From Leptoclinus maculatus (taxonomy: Eukaryota; Chordata; Actinopteri; Perciformes; Stichaeidae), in the NCBI GenBank assembly GCA_032191485.1, contig JAVDOI010000003.1:25436458-25500457 (forward strand): a stretch of DNA of 64,000 nt, in the 5' to 3' direction. The notes under the pieces are model-generated. The model saw nothing but the letters and a program-made list of their open reading frames with translations, did not search any database and had not been told where the DNA came from. How positions within the stretch are numbered: the stretch's first letter is position 1; every line of letters begins with the position of its first letter. A program made the translations under genes and the position numbers. Of the stretch, positions 1 through 11,300 are shown in pieces.

Positions 1-1572
1 GAAATGAATACAATCTTGTCATCTGTAATCATTGGAGCCGTCTATGCCTGGGAGAAAATAGGTCCTCCTTTCTGTTTCTCAGTGAGGGGAGGGGAGTGTA
101 TTTATATCTGCACGGATGCAGGGAGGATCCTTGTCTACCTGAGCGGCCCGAGGTAACCGAAGGACCTTTTTATGGTGTATTTATTATTTGTAAGTCATGA
201 AATAAAGCCAAATTCCTATGAAAATAATCTTTAACTAACAGTAATGGGAATAATCTACAGGATGAACTGTACCTTAGCACATGCACAACAATGTGCTCTG
301 TGTTGGAGTTCTTGTTCCTTTAATCAATATTTTGATATGGACAACGGGTCACGTGACTTTATGTTACTCATAGTGAAAAACCCACCGAGAAATATTACGC
401 ATCTCTGTAGTTCCCGTCGCTCTCCGGTTCCTTTTTTTAGCGTCTCTCAGCTCACTGTTTTTGGTTTTATGGCTCACAACAAACGAACCAACAGTTTGCT
501 TCACCCTCCTCATCAGACACTGCAGGCAGCTGTTTTCAGCTGGAACCGCTCTGATAAGCACCACTGTGTGCTACCGAGCATCAATCAGCAAACAGACAAA
601 AGTTAGCAACTAGCTGGTGAACATCCGCTAAAAGGAAAGTGAATATTGGTCTAACGTTTGTTGCAAGAGACACAACTCAAAATGAATGCTTTTGTTGCCA
701 GGGACGGGACGATGTAGCATGTTATTGCGACACTCACAATAAGTTGATTGTGGTGAATTTCCATATGGTTATGATGAGTTACTTGAAAAAGCTGAAAAGG
801 GCATCATTTTAAATTACACAAATTATTATGAGACTCATGGTAAACTATTTAGCTAAAAACACGGTTGTTGAGGAAGACAATTAGAATATGCATATGCATA
901 TCTTGTAAGTGGAAAACATATTTGTTACTTTTCTTGCAATAAAAACGTGCTGATTGTTGCCGATGTCCCTGGATTCAACAGGTCCATGACAGGTGGTGGT
1001 TACTGAGCGCTTTCCATGGCTGATTGTTCGCGTTATTCTACTCTGAGAACTACTTTGCCTGCAGAGGAGTTGATGCAAATAAGTGAAATGAGCTGTTTAA
1101 CTTTCAAATGTTATGTACGCTGGAAAGGTCAAGTGATCCTGCTTCATATTAGTGTCACAACACTTTCTAACTGTCACACAACACCTTGAAAAACTATCGC
1201 AACTCAATACCACAGGGACAAATTGAGCCTAAATTATTTTAATTAAAAGATAAATGGCACTGTGTGCTTCCCAGTACAACCACTATCTTCTACTGTTGGC
1301 TGTTGAGCAGCTCAACTGAAATAGGTGACAGTTAAAAGTCTTGCTCAAGGGAACATTGGCAGTACTGCAGCTTGTTAAACTTGGTGTTCCGGTCATAAGC
1401 TAATGTGACGAGCAGACTAAAAAGTTAGGTGTGTGATCATACGGACACAATCTGCTCTGTTTTCTGTCTTCTTGAACATCATTAAATGTCTTTAACACAT
1501 TTCAAATGACAGCGTTGATCTCATGGTTGTGTTCTTGTAGTGACTCGTGGCTGACGTGTGTGTCCTCCACAG
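1..1572 (+). other. plcb1: plcb1 last intron (3' part)
   Basis: This stretch precedes the plcb1 terminal exon and ends in the acceptor cctccacag at 1564-1572. I see no convincing exon in it; the ORFs at 244-606 and 881-1078 lack splice context and recognisable protein features. An AATAAA at 201-206 is present but has no supporting exon. The alternative exon used by the mammalian PLCB1b isoform was not found here and may lie upstream of the window. Confidence 0.75.
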
Positions 1573-1797
1573 CTACAGAGCGATCTGGACCAGGAGTACC
1601 AGGACAAATTCCGCCGGCTACCCGTGGAGATCCAGGAGTTTGTTCAGGACAGCAGCAAGGCCAAGCTTAGCGACGACGGGGTCCACGGAAACCTCGTGGC
1701 CTCCTCGACGACGGAGAAGCTCAACCACAAGGCGTCGCACTCGGAGGACGACACGGAGGAGGGCTCGTCGGAGCGAGTCTACGACACGCCCCTTTAG
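1573..1797 (+). CDS. plcb1: phospholipase C beta 1, last coding exon (partial gene)
   Basis: This is the C-terminal 74 residues of PLC-beta-1, a Gq-activated phosphoinositide phospholipase. The exon opens after cctccacag and reads LQSDLDQEYQDKFRRLP, then VEIQEFVQDSSKAKLSDDG, and ends VYDTPL followed by TAG at 1795-1797. This follows the end of mammalian PLCB1a closely ([20 protein letters not shown] and FDTPL, from memory). The first part is the end of the distal coiled-coil region that binds Gq and membrane. The middle is an acidic, Ser/Thr-rich tail. The last residues DTPL fit a class I PDZ ligand. The rest of the gene lies before base 1. The next gene on the same strand is plcb4, the neighbour also seen in mammals. 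The overlapping reading frames here are shadows. Confidence 0.95.
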   Translation, partial: LQSDLDQEYQDKFRRLPVEIQEFVQDSSKAKLSDDGVHGNLVASSTTEKLNHKASHSEDDTEEGSSERVYDTPL

Positions 1798-2849
1798 AGG
1801 TTCAACCTCGGCGCTTTGCTTCACACTGGGACACTGATTGGTGGATGTGTTTGTGACCACAGCTCTAGGATGAGACTGCCCCGACTTTGGTCCTAATTTT
1901 AACCAATGGGAGGATTAGATCAAATCTGAGCCTGAACTGGTGAGTAGAGGTCCTCTCTGCGTAGACTGCAGTCTTGTCCGGAAAACCGTTTCATGTAAAT
2001 AGTAACTTTTTTTGTGTATTTATATGTTACCTTTATGTTGTCGTCTCTTTCGGTACGGCCACAGGATGTGTTACAAAGCACTAACTATTTGCAGGAAATA
2101 ACTTACTTGAACTATTGCACAGAGAGAGTAGTTTCTTTTTGTTATTATTTTGTATTCTCATGATATTGACGGTAGTGGTGTTTGTAGTGAGGTGTGTGGT
2201 GCCAAGGTTCTGAATTGACTTACAGTGGACATTGTCATTGAAGTGGAGTCAACTTGTACTGTAAAGAATCCACTGCATATTCAGCCTTTAAAGCTTCCAT
2301 CTTTATAAGATTTAGATTCCCCCTCACTTATTTGCACTCCCTGTGTAACTCCGTAACTCTCTTACTTTAACCCAGAGGCCCTGGTAGCTTGCTGGTTCTC
2401 CAATTTTGTTCTCACAGAACTAAAGCCTATGTGTTGCTGCTATTTTACTTTAAAACCCATCACTTTTTGTAACCATGATTTGGTTTTTATGATATTTGGC
2501 ATGGCAATATTATGCAGTGTCATTCTTTTTTAATATTTTTTTTTCGTTTGGCTAGTTTTTAACAAGTTTTGCGTTGTTTGTGGGGCGATTGCGCCACCAG
2601 AGAGGAAGTGAAGAGAAAGCGTGTTGTACAGTATCTGCATGTATTTGAACAACTGTAAACGTTACAGTAGCTCTGTAGCAGAGATGTGTATTAAATGTAA
2701 ATCTATTTTCTCGGAAAACATTTAAACTAAACCTGCAAAACAGTGTGGACCCAGTGTGGCGTGTGATACATCACTGTGACGTTTGCTGGACTAAGTTACA
2801 ACACACCCTTCTCATAGATCCAACAGGAGCTGACTCGAGTTAACAAAAC

Positions 2850-3212
2850 ACGTTCTCATCGCAGTAAACATGTGGTTGACGTTAAAACACGCGCTTAGGT
2901 TTAGGCAACAAAACTTAGCTAGGTTGGGCTTGAAACAGTGCAACATAAGTACGGAAAACACGTCACAAACATCACTTAAAACAGTGTCTCGAACACTCCT
3001 GGTTGAAAGTGTTTGATTGACTAATCCACCTTTCTCCCATCCCCCCCCTGTGCGTGTTTTTATCGGTCTTTATACTACGTTATCTTACTCACGGGGCATG
3101 GGGTTACATTGCAGTTACTAGAAAGCCCGGCACGTCTCATACAGACGGCAAAGGGCACCTTTGTGTGTTGGTATCAGACGCTGAGGGTCGTGACAAAGCA
3201 GTGGTGTTTGGC
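2850..3212 (+). repeat. degenerate copy of the 62.2 kb MITE family
   Basis: This segment is similar to 62250-62610. Shared blocks include gaaaacacgtcacaa, cctggttgaaagt, cgtctcatacagacg and gacaaagc. The right end (about 3177-3209) resembles the right inverted repeat of the 62 kb copy, while the left end is decayed. It lies inside the probable plcb1 3'UTR. Confidence 0.75.
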
Positions 3213-4013
3213 GCCTCGGGCACGAGAGTGGGCTGAGTTTACAGGTTGCACGTTGTATTCTGTACCTTCCTCGCCGCGAACTGAAACAATAAAACCAGGA
3301 TATTTAACCAGAAGAAGAGGATCCTGCTGTAGTTTTATAGAAGTGACCTTCCTCTTCACTGGTTCATTGTGTACCTACAGTGGAATGTGTGTTCAGTTCC
3401 TCAGTAAACAGAGCGGATGCCGAAAGGATCACAGGAAGTACAGCAGTTGTTTCGCCCGCTGGCGTTGTTCTCACGACGTTCACCCACAGTTGGTAGCTGT
3501 AGTTTGAAGCGGTGGAAATAGTTTGTATCTATGAAGCACCAGCGTTGATCTAATGAGTAACTCCACTATTTCCTCTTTATGTCAGAAACTGTGCCCATTC
3601 AGTAACCACGAGGAAGTGTTTTTAACTTCCCTAACTGTCCAGTGCCATTTAACTCACGGGTCCTTTGATATCAAATCATATTTCAGCTGAAAAAAAAAAA
3701 AAAAAAAAGAAAGTTGAATGTGAAGAATGACCTGACATGTAAGTACAAACTACTTTTTAAAAAGACGATATTGATGTGAGAGTCCTGTGCCTTTGAATAG
3801 GTTTGCCTTGTTTGATGTTGAATGTGTGAAATGCATCATTGTTTAAATTGCCATGATATAATATGAAGCTGTCTGATATTGAATAGGCCGTGTGCACTTT
3901 TAAGTACAGTACCACTACTGAGTAATGCTTGTGATGAGCAGTATTTGACATGCGTCTCATAAGAAATGCGAGACATCCTTCTTTTTAGTCTTGAACCACT
4001 TTATTTAAAAGCG

Positions 4014-4041
4014 CCCCCCCCCCCCCCCCCCCCCCCCCCCC
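4014..4041. repeat. poly-C tract
   Basis: A run of 28 consecutive C bases. The length of such a homopolymer is easily misassembled. Confidence 0.95.
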
Positions 4042-4192
4042 TTCTCATCAACTTACGTGTATGCACTCTGGAAATGTAAATGTATGTATGACATAAAGGA
4101 TCAAACATGAAGTTGATAAAAAAAAAATCTATAGTGTAAAGGGAATTTGCCTGTAATTAAAATAAATGTGGCTATTATTGTACTTTTCTGGA

Positions 4193-4640
4193 GTGGAATT
4201 GTGTGTTTTTTGATTTGTTATTGAGTAGAATTGTGTTTTCATTTTATGTGGTATGTTTTTACTGTCATTCATACATCTCTTTATTTTCCATCACCTTGTT
4301 GTATTCAATCCTTTTCTCCAGTTCTTAATTGTGGGTCGCGTTTGCATTTTTGTTTGCCATCGTATTTGTCACATGTCATTGTCTCCTCGTGGTTTATTAT
4401 TATTTTACTTGAAACAGAGACTTCGATGTCAACCCACAGTCTTTTGTAACGCAGTGAAGACTGGATAATGATGCTGGTGGAAGAGAATAAGAGGACAACA
4501 TAGAGAAATTATAAATATACATTAGAAAAAAAGCAGGTCACATGTGTGAGAAACCCGGCTATAGAGAGTGTGTGTTTGGCAGCATCTGTGGGGCGACTTG
4601 TCATGTATGTACTGTATGTATGTCGGTGAGTGTATATGTA
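4193..4640 (+). repeat. local duplication, copy A
   Basis: This block is a diverged direct copy of 6765-7230. Shared blocks include attgtattcaatc-like sequence, gtcaacccacagtcttt, actggataatgatgct, ggctatagagagtg and catgtatgtactgtatgta. The two lie about 2.57 kb apart between plcb1 and plcb4. No coding potential is apparent. Confidence 0.85.
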
Positions 4641-4783
4641 CGGTATGTATGTCACACTCAGGGAAGCGGGGGCAAGCCTCGGTGACCTACTTCCTATCAT
4701 CTCCTAGGAAACAGTTTCTTTGAAATAACCCTAAGAGGAACATGAAATCAAACACTTCCATGACTGAATCACTGGTCAGCGCT

Positions 4784-5032
4784 TTAAAGGAACAGTGTGG
4801 AGCATCAAGCGGGATCTATTGGCAGAGATGGAATATCACATCAATACGTATTCTTTCTTTACAGGAATAGTTGTGTTTCCATTACCTTAGAATTAGCCGT
4901 TTATATGTACAGTCAGCGTTTTTCGCAATTTTGCGTCAGCCTACACGCTCGGCACACGGGAGAAGTTTCAGTTGGTTGCAATCTGCAACCTCGCCACTAG
5001 ATGCCGCCAAATCCTTCACACTGCACCTTTAA
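4784..5032. mobile_element. MITE with TTAA ends (piggyBac-like class)
   Basis: The 249-bp unit starts TTAAAGGAACAGTGTG and ends CACACTGCACCTTTAA, an imperfect terminal inverted repeat of about 29 bases. TTAA at both ends fits a TTAA target-site duplication, as in piggyBac-type elements. The internal words ggttgcaatctgcaacctc and ccactagatgccgcc are typical of an abundant teleost repeat known to me. It has no coding capacity. Confidence 0.8.
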
Positions 5033-6156
5033 GTAAGGGAGCACTAGATCAAACAGGATTGTTGTTATTTATTTCACAGCATATGTGTAATGCAAATTTG
5101 CCTTAATATTACTCACATGTTCAACATAGTGTGGACTTCTTGTCTGGCAATGCATGACTATTTGTGTCATAACTAAACAAGTGGGAATATACAGTATTTG
5201 CACATGTTTGTATTATACATCTTGTGCCTAAAAAGTCAAATGAATCACTTTATTTTGGAGGGGGAAAAAAATCCCTGCAAGCCACACACGAGTATGTCTG
5301 CTGCCACTATTTTGCTTTGAGCATGCCCAGTGATAACACGTTTTTTAATCTTCAACACATTTTCACACAAAGCTTGTTACACGTTGTGCGAGTGTTGGAA
5401 GCTAGCTCGCCTTCATGTGCTTTAGAGTGGGATTTTTCAGCTGTGTGTAGTGCATATGTTGGTGGTGTGTGTGTGTGTGTTTTCCAGACTACATAAACAC
5501 TGTGTCCTTCTCAGTCTCAGCTCCGCAGCAGAATCCCAAAAGGCAACAGGAGATAAGACAAGCCCGGTCGCCCATAACAACCTCTGTGACCATTCAGAGG
5601 CCTCCATGCATACCGGCGACTAGGAAGTGAGCTAATTAACCCTGAGTTCAAGACAGAAGGAGAGCGTTTTTTTAATAATATTCCCAGGGTTATATAAACA
5701 AACTCCCAGGAATATTACCACCCTGCGTCTGTCCATCTGCTGCTGGGGAAGAGGAGGAGGAAGAAGAAGAGGAGGAGGAGGTGGTGTCCTGTAACTGGGC
5801 TTTAATCAGGCACACCAGGACAGAAGAAGAGGAGAGGACCCCGGGGTGCTGCTTGGAAGGTACACTATGCAGACACACACATACACAGATAGACACACAA
5901 ATGCATGGAGACATTGACAAACATGCTGTAGTACTACTTGAAAGGAGCTTCACTAACAAATTCTGATTGTTATTCAAACATTATCTTTAAAACCATGTCC
6001 TGAAACTGAAAAATGTCCTCTTTCGAGGGACGAGGAGAAGCACAGTGTCCCTTTCTGTCCTCGCCATTCTTTCACCACATCTTTTCCAGACAATCTTCAT
6101 AAGCACAGAAATGCAAGAGCACGCACTGTATCAGAGGGATTTCTCCTTCTATTGTC

Positions 6157-6228
6157 AGCTGGGATCGGCTCCAGCGCCCACACGACCCTGTCCAGGATAA
6201 ACGGTTAAAGATAATGGATGGATGGATA
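6157..6228 (+). mobile_element. non-LTR retroelement 3' tail with (GATG)n
   Basis: The segment reads cagctgggatcggctccag, then gaccctgtccaggataaacg, and ends in tandem GATG units. This is the well-known 3' end of a fish LINE/SINE family, probably RTE/Rex3-like. Only the 5'-truncated tail is present. Confidence 0.6.
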
Positions 6229-6764
6229 TAGTCTACTATCGTATTCTGCGGCACAGAGATTGCAAAACAATAAATTAATCAGGCAGTGGTTGCAGGGGTA
6301 CTCCATCGATTTGACAAATAAACACCAATTTACTCGTAATGGGGGGGGTACTACTTAGTTCTAACGTCTGAAAAAATAACATTGATAAAGACTAATACTT
6401 TTTAACACAACGCCGGTGCTACAAACTAGGAGTATAGTTTGAAATATGTCTAATAGGTTCTAATGGCTAATGGGAAATTTAGGATATCTCTGCCTCTGCT
6501 GCATCGGTTTTGACTATTCTTTTTAAGTCCTACAACTTTATTGATGAGCAACATTAAATCGCTGCAATAGCCTTGAAAGGAAAATTCATCACCATTTTCT
6601 TTCCACTGATAAAGATATATTTTGTACTTTACTATATCTCCCCAAAGTGCACTTTCTTGCCATTTTAACACTTGCAGTTCTATCTAATGTGTCCATCCTG
6701 TTGCTGATTTACACCAAAATCTATCAAAGCAAAAGTCTTATGTCAATGAAAACGGGTAAATAAG

Positions 6765-7230
6765 TGTGGAATTTTGTGTGATTTTTACAGCTTAATCTTC
6801 TACGTCTGTGTATGTGGAATGTTTTTGAAATACTGTCATTCAAACATCACTTTATTGTCTTTATTTTCGTTGCTTTTCCGTGACCTTCTTGTATTCAATC
6901 ATCAAACAGTTCCTCCGTGTTCCCATTGTCTTCATCCTTTTTTTTTCTCTCCAGTCCTTTTATGTTTGTCTTGTTTGCCATCGTATTTGTTACATGTCAT
7001 TGTGTCGTCATGGTTTATTGTTTAACTTGAAATAGAGACTTCAATGTCAACCCACAGTCTTTGTAGACTGGATAATGATGCTAGTGGAAGAGAAAGAGGA
7101 CAATATAGAGGCTGACAATGTGTTGAAAATAATAAAACTATGTTACAAGGAACTCGGCTATAGAGAGTGGGTTTGGCAGCACCCTTGAGGCGACTTGGCA
7201 TGTATGTACTGTATGTATGTAGGTGAGTGT
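6765..7230 (+). repeat. local duplication, copy B
   Basis: This is the second copy of the 4193-4640 block. It is bracketed by a ~50-bp direct repeat, at 6688-6737 and about 7231-7280, containing ccatcctgttgctg and tttacaccaaaatct. That bracket is absent around copy A. Confidence 0.85.
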
Positions 7231-7529
7231 ATGTGTCCATCCTGTTGCTGGTTTACACCAAAATCTAACAAAGCAAAAGTAAATTGGTATATAATAATAT
7301 TCTAAAAATATATATAGAAAAATCTTATAGGGTAACTGACTTTATTCTAATTCAGCTCAACATGACTATGTAGTGATTGATGATCCCACTGCTACATTAC
7401 TACAATTAGGAGACTAATATTAGCCTACATGAGGTGATGCCATAGATAGAAATAAAATAAAGTGCCATGAAGTCACTGCTGAGAGTCAGACACACAGTAG
7501 CCGCTATAGAAGAACCACAGAGAAGCGTT

Positions 7530-7535
7530 TATAAA
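7530..7535 (+). promoter_or_regulatory. plcb4: TATA-like box of plcb4
   Basis: TATAAA lies in the context gcgtttataaaggga, about 30 bp before the expected start of the plcb4 leader exon. The sequence downstream is richer in G and C than its surroundings. Assigning it as the promoter is an inference from position; alternative promoters in the long first intron are possible. Confidence 0.5.
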
Positions 7536-7559
7536 GGGAGGCGGTGTTTGTCCCGATCA

Positions 7560-8042
7560 ACGCATGGCGGCTTCGGTAGTCAGCTGTTAGAGAAGCAGGG
7601 AGGAGCTGGGTCTGGTTCTGCTGGATGACTCACTCTGTCAACGCACACTCATTCACTCATTATAGCGCACATACACGCACGCAAACGCTTACGCGCAGGC
7701 ACGTTTGGTGGTGGTGGTGGTGTGGGGAGAGGAGGGAGGGAGGGGGGATGCGCTTGCAGCAGCTGAAGAGGGCTTCCTAATCAGAGTTTACCACCAGGGC
7801 CGTTCATTCTCCACTGGAGGGCGAGTGGTACAAGAGCACCGGGACACTCCGGCAGCGGGAGGGAGACGAACAGAGCAGACAGTCGGAAGAAGGGAGACAC
7901 GGGACAGAGCAGCAGCAGCTGGAAGACACACAGACACACAGACAAGAGACACTGAGAGGAAAACCCCGGATCCTGCAAAAGCATCATTTATTTTCCGCCC
8001 CGTCGGATTAAACCCTGTCCCCGTCTCCAACACCGGAATCAC
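7560..8042 (+). other. plcb4: plcb4 5' non-coding exon (putative)
   Basis: A GC- and purine-rich leader ends in a good donor, cac|gtaagacc, at 8043. The first coding exon at 34598 has an untranslated stretch directly after its acceptor, so at least one upstream leader exon must exist, and this is the best candidate. The start is estimated from the TATA-like box. It contains upstream ATGs and an open frame (7705-8046) that I consider non-genic. Confidence 0.5.
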
Positions 8043-8261
8043 GTAAGACCTTCTGAAATGTCTCTCTCATAACGTAATATTCAGAGTTTAAACGATGCGC
8101 TGCACGCTGTTGAATAGAATGTGTTTGTTTTTGCTGCTGCACGGGGTGCAGTGTTGAGACGGGACCTTTTTATTTGTATTATTTAAACTCCATCACGCTA
8201 GCTTTTGCAGAGGCTCACTCTCCAAATGCGGCTCTCATCATTCAGACATCCTCTCAATGCC

Positions 8262-8331
8262 CCTCTCTCTCTCTCTCTCCCTCTCCCTCTCTCTCTCTCT
8301 CTCTCCCTCTCTGTCTCTCTCACACACACAC
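8262..8331. repeat. (CT)n / (CA)n microsatellite
   Basis: An imperfect CT tract ends in a short CA tract, about 220 bp after the putative leader-exon donor. Confidence 0.95.
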
Positions 8332-11300
8332 AGCTGGAGACAGTAGCTTAATTGCTAGCTAGCTAGCCAGACGCATTACAATGGACCCTTTAGCAATTTG
8401 ATATCTAATCCACTCTCGCTTTTTGCACGTCGCTGCGGCTTTCTCTTCCAGGTAAATACGACACAACAGAGACTTTGTGAAACGCAGCGGGGTTATTGAT
8501 GTTTCCAGCGGGCTGGGAGGGTTAGCCAGTGGAGCTAGCTGTAGCGGGACAGATCAAAGAGCCAGCCGGCCGAGATGACAGCCAACAGTGCCCACAACTG
8601 CACTGTGGCCATAAAAAGTCAACGGACAAATGTCTTTTTTTTATTGACACAAATGTGTGTGCATTGTGGCTTGCTGCACATGTAGCATGCACACCTTATT
8701 GGCCTGCAAAATAATCTTCCTGTAATGTTAATTAAATCTGTTAAAACTGGTGCATTCAAAGACTGCTGCTGGTAGTCGTGAAGGCAGTGAATCTGGGAGC
8801 TGCAGCTGCCATGTATGCATAATTCACTGTGTTTTAGTGTTTATTTTGCATTAATATAAGTCCATCTTTAAGGTAATGTCAATGTTTGACAAATGAGCAG
8901 TGGGATGTTAAAAGTATGAGTTTTCAGTCCATTTGCATCAAAATAATTGGTGAGAAAGAGGTTGAATATTGCATTTCACTGTTGTTCTCATGGCTTTGTT
9001 TCTCGGTTAAATCAATATCAGTTTATTGTTTTTGGGACTTCCCGTTCCTTTTTATTAAGGGGAAGACATGCTTGTAAAAAAAAAAAACAGTACAAATGAC
9101 AGCGTTGCTTAGTTTAAGAGTCAGAAAGCAGATGTCTATTTCCAAAAACAGTTTTATCACACACACGCAGAAGGTAGAGAGGGTTATTTGTTCAGGAATA
9201 ACCTGCAGGTAACTCCGTGGGCTTATTTACTGTGCAAATAGCCCATCGTGTTTTATTTAGTTCAAGGTTTCGGTCGACTTTTAAAATGAATGAATGAACG
9301 TGTGTACAGTAGATTGTGCCTTAACGAGCTGGTTCACACCGACCCGCTGTGTCTTCTTATATATTATGAGCCATATTTGCAGAGGAACCCTGCTTTGTTC
9401 TTGTAAAATGTAGCGCAGGTGTGTTACAGTTCATTTTAATGTTGTTTTTGCCTCCATATTTAATCTCACCAGGCTTTTGGTCAGACACAGAGGGTGTCAT
9501 TATTGTAAAAAATGAAAGGTTGTCGCCCACCTCTCCTTCAAACCTGTGTCCGCTGCTGCCCGTGAAAGATCACAACTATTATGTGAAGAGAAACAAATTG
9601 GTCTCTGGCTTATTGACTTTGCCGCTTAAACGTTTCACCAGTGATTACAGGAGCAAACATTACCCTCCCTCACAAAATAACAATCCCTTACCTGAGGCTT
9701 AAACACGGACTGTGGAGCGTTTTGATGAAGAGCGGTGGCCTAAGAAGCTTAAAGGCTAACTGAGGGGTGTGCAGGTGTTTTATTATTACATTTTGTTTTT
9801 GGGACCAGATGACGCAAGTGTTATATATTTGTGGTCCACTTAGTTTTCAGTGCCTTTGATAGAATTATTTGGTTATTTTCAGGAGGCACAGTACAGTGCC
9901 TTCCTGTTGCATGTTTTTTGGTAATAGGATAGCTGCATTATTAGGGCTTTAATGATAATCCTGATACTTTTTAACCTAATACTGTATTATGATTATCAGC
10001 CGTTCGTATTCGTGTTAATGATTAGAGGCAGTATCATGCTGGAAAATGATTGTTTTGGTATTGCTGATCGTTTTAAAGTTTTGCGTGGCTGCTGTTCTGC
10101 TCCAAACGGAGTGCAGTCATCCTAGCGCGTCTGGCCGGTACGTGTACTCTGTGCTATGCAGGCAGTGGCAGTGGGATTTAATTTACTGCTCACAATTGGA
10201 GAGATTGAAGGTAAATTGCATCATTTTCTTCAATACCTCTGTGCATTTAGCCAGAAAGAATAACAATATCTTTGCTTTGAGTCACTGAGATGGATTTTGA
10301 ATCTTGGATTTAAATGACGGCGTGTGATTTGAGATGGAGGAAAGTAAAACGACGCGTGCCAAGCTCACCATTTATTACAGATTCAGTGTTGACACACGTG
10401 AGTGTGTTGCAGCCATTGATACAGTATTTGGTTGATCTGGCTATGAGCGGTCTCAGGCACACAGTGTTGTGTTTTGGGAGGCTTGTGTTTCTACGGGGAG
10501 TCTGATTGTAGCTGTAGGGTTTGGTTCAAACAGTAATGAAGTGAGAAAAATCTCTTGTTGTCTCTTTGTATGTTTTCACATTGAATTACTTGGCGCTTAA
10601 AGGTTTGCACTGGCGGGACTTTGTTGGAGTCCATCGCTCTGCCTGCCAATTTACTGTACATCTCGATTGCTTGTTTCTTTTTTTGACGGCTGGCTGGCTG
10701 GTTTCCTTTCATTTATTTTCCACTGTTTCTTCTCCATAACTAGGAGGCTCTGGTCTTGATTAGCTTGGCTGTCCTCAGTTTCATCCCTTTATGTTTTGAC
10801 GGGGCTGTCGGGTTTTTATCACAGCATTCTTGACGAAGCTGTCCGTCATCTCCACGTATGTTTGAAGCCCTCACAGAGAGATCTGTGAGCGTGGAAGTGC
10901 AGACGCAGCCAGCCAGATGGATTGATAGGCCAACAGACGAGCAGGCCTGGCACACCAACCGACAGGCGAAGTGTTGTTAGTACGTCAAAAACATGTTGAA
11001 TCACAGCCCCCGACATGTCTGCCCTCATTGTTGAAGTCTGCTGTGAAGCCGTTTGTCGATATTGTGATTTACTTTATGTTTTTCTTGGCAGGAGATTAGC
11101 GGGACGTGGTATGTGCTCGTCTCTCTGTGTGCTTCGTCTCTTCCTACTGTATAGCAGCGTTTTAGACCTCGTCCAAATAAGTCCAGATACAGGCCTCTGG
11201 AATTATGAAATTATCTCCCCTTCTTACCGCATGTCCTTTTTTGTCTCTGCAGGGCCAAGACATGAGCTTCTCCCACTGAACGTTATTGATGCTGAACTGG

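Larger units (their letters stand above)
1798..4190 (+). other. plcb1: probable plcb1 3'UTR
   Basis: AT-rich, non-coding sequence follows the plcb1 stop. Candidate polyA signals are ATTAAA at 2690-2695, AATAAA at 3288-3293 and AATAAA at 4161-4166. The last is followed by a GT/T-rich stretch near 4200 and is my preferred end. The segment contains an interspersed repeat (about 2850-3212), a poly-A run (about 3690-3708) and a 28-base poly-C run (4014-4041). The exact end needs transcript data. Confidence 0.55.
4191..7529. other. plcb1-plcb4 intergenic region
   Basis: About 3.3 kb separates the likely plcb1 polyA site from the plcb4 TATA-like box. It contains the paired local duplication, a TTAA-ended MITE (4784-5032), a LINE/SINE tail (about 6157-6228) and short GT tracts. 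I found no gene in it. Short ORFs here have no protein features I recognise. Confidence 0.7.

Noticed and set aside
1335..1372. Words like cttgctcaagggaacattggcag
   Set aside because: They resemble a common fish repeat, but the fragment is too short to classify.
7705..8046. 113-residue ORF in the plcb4 leader
   Set aside because: Low-complexity start (poly-Val from GTG repeats) and it runs over the splice donor; at most an upstream ORF.
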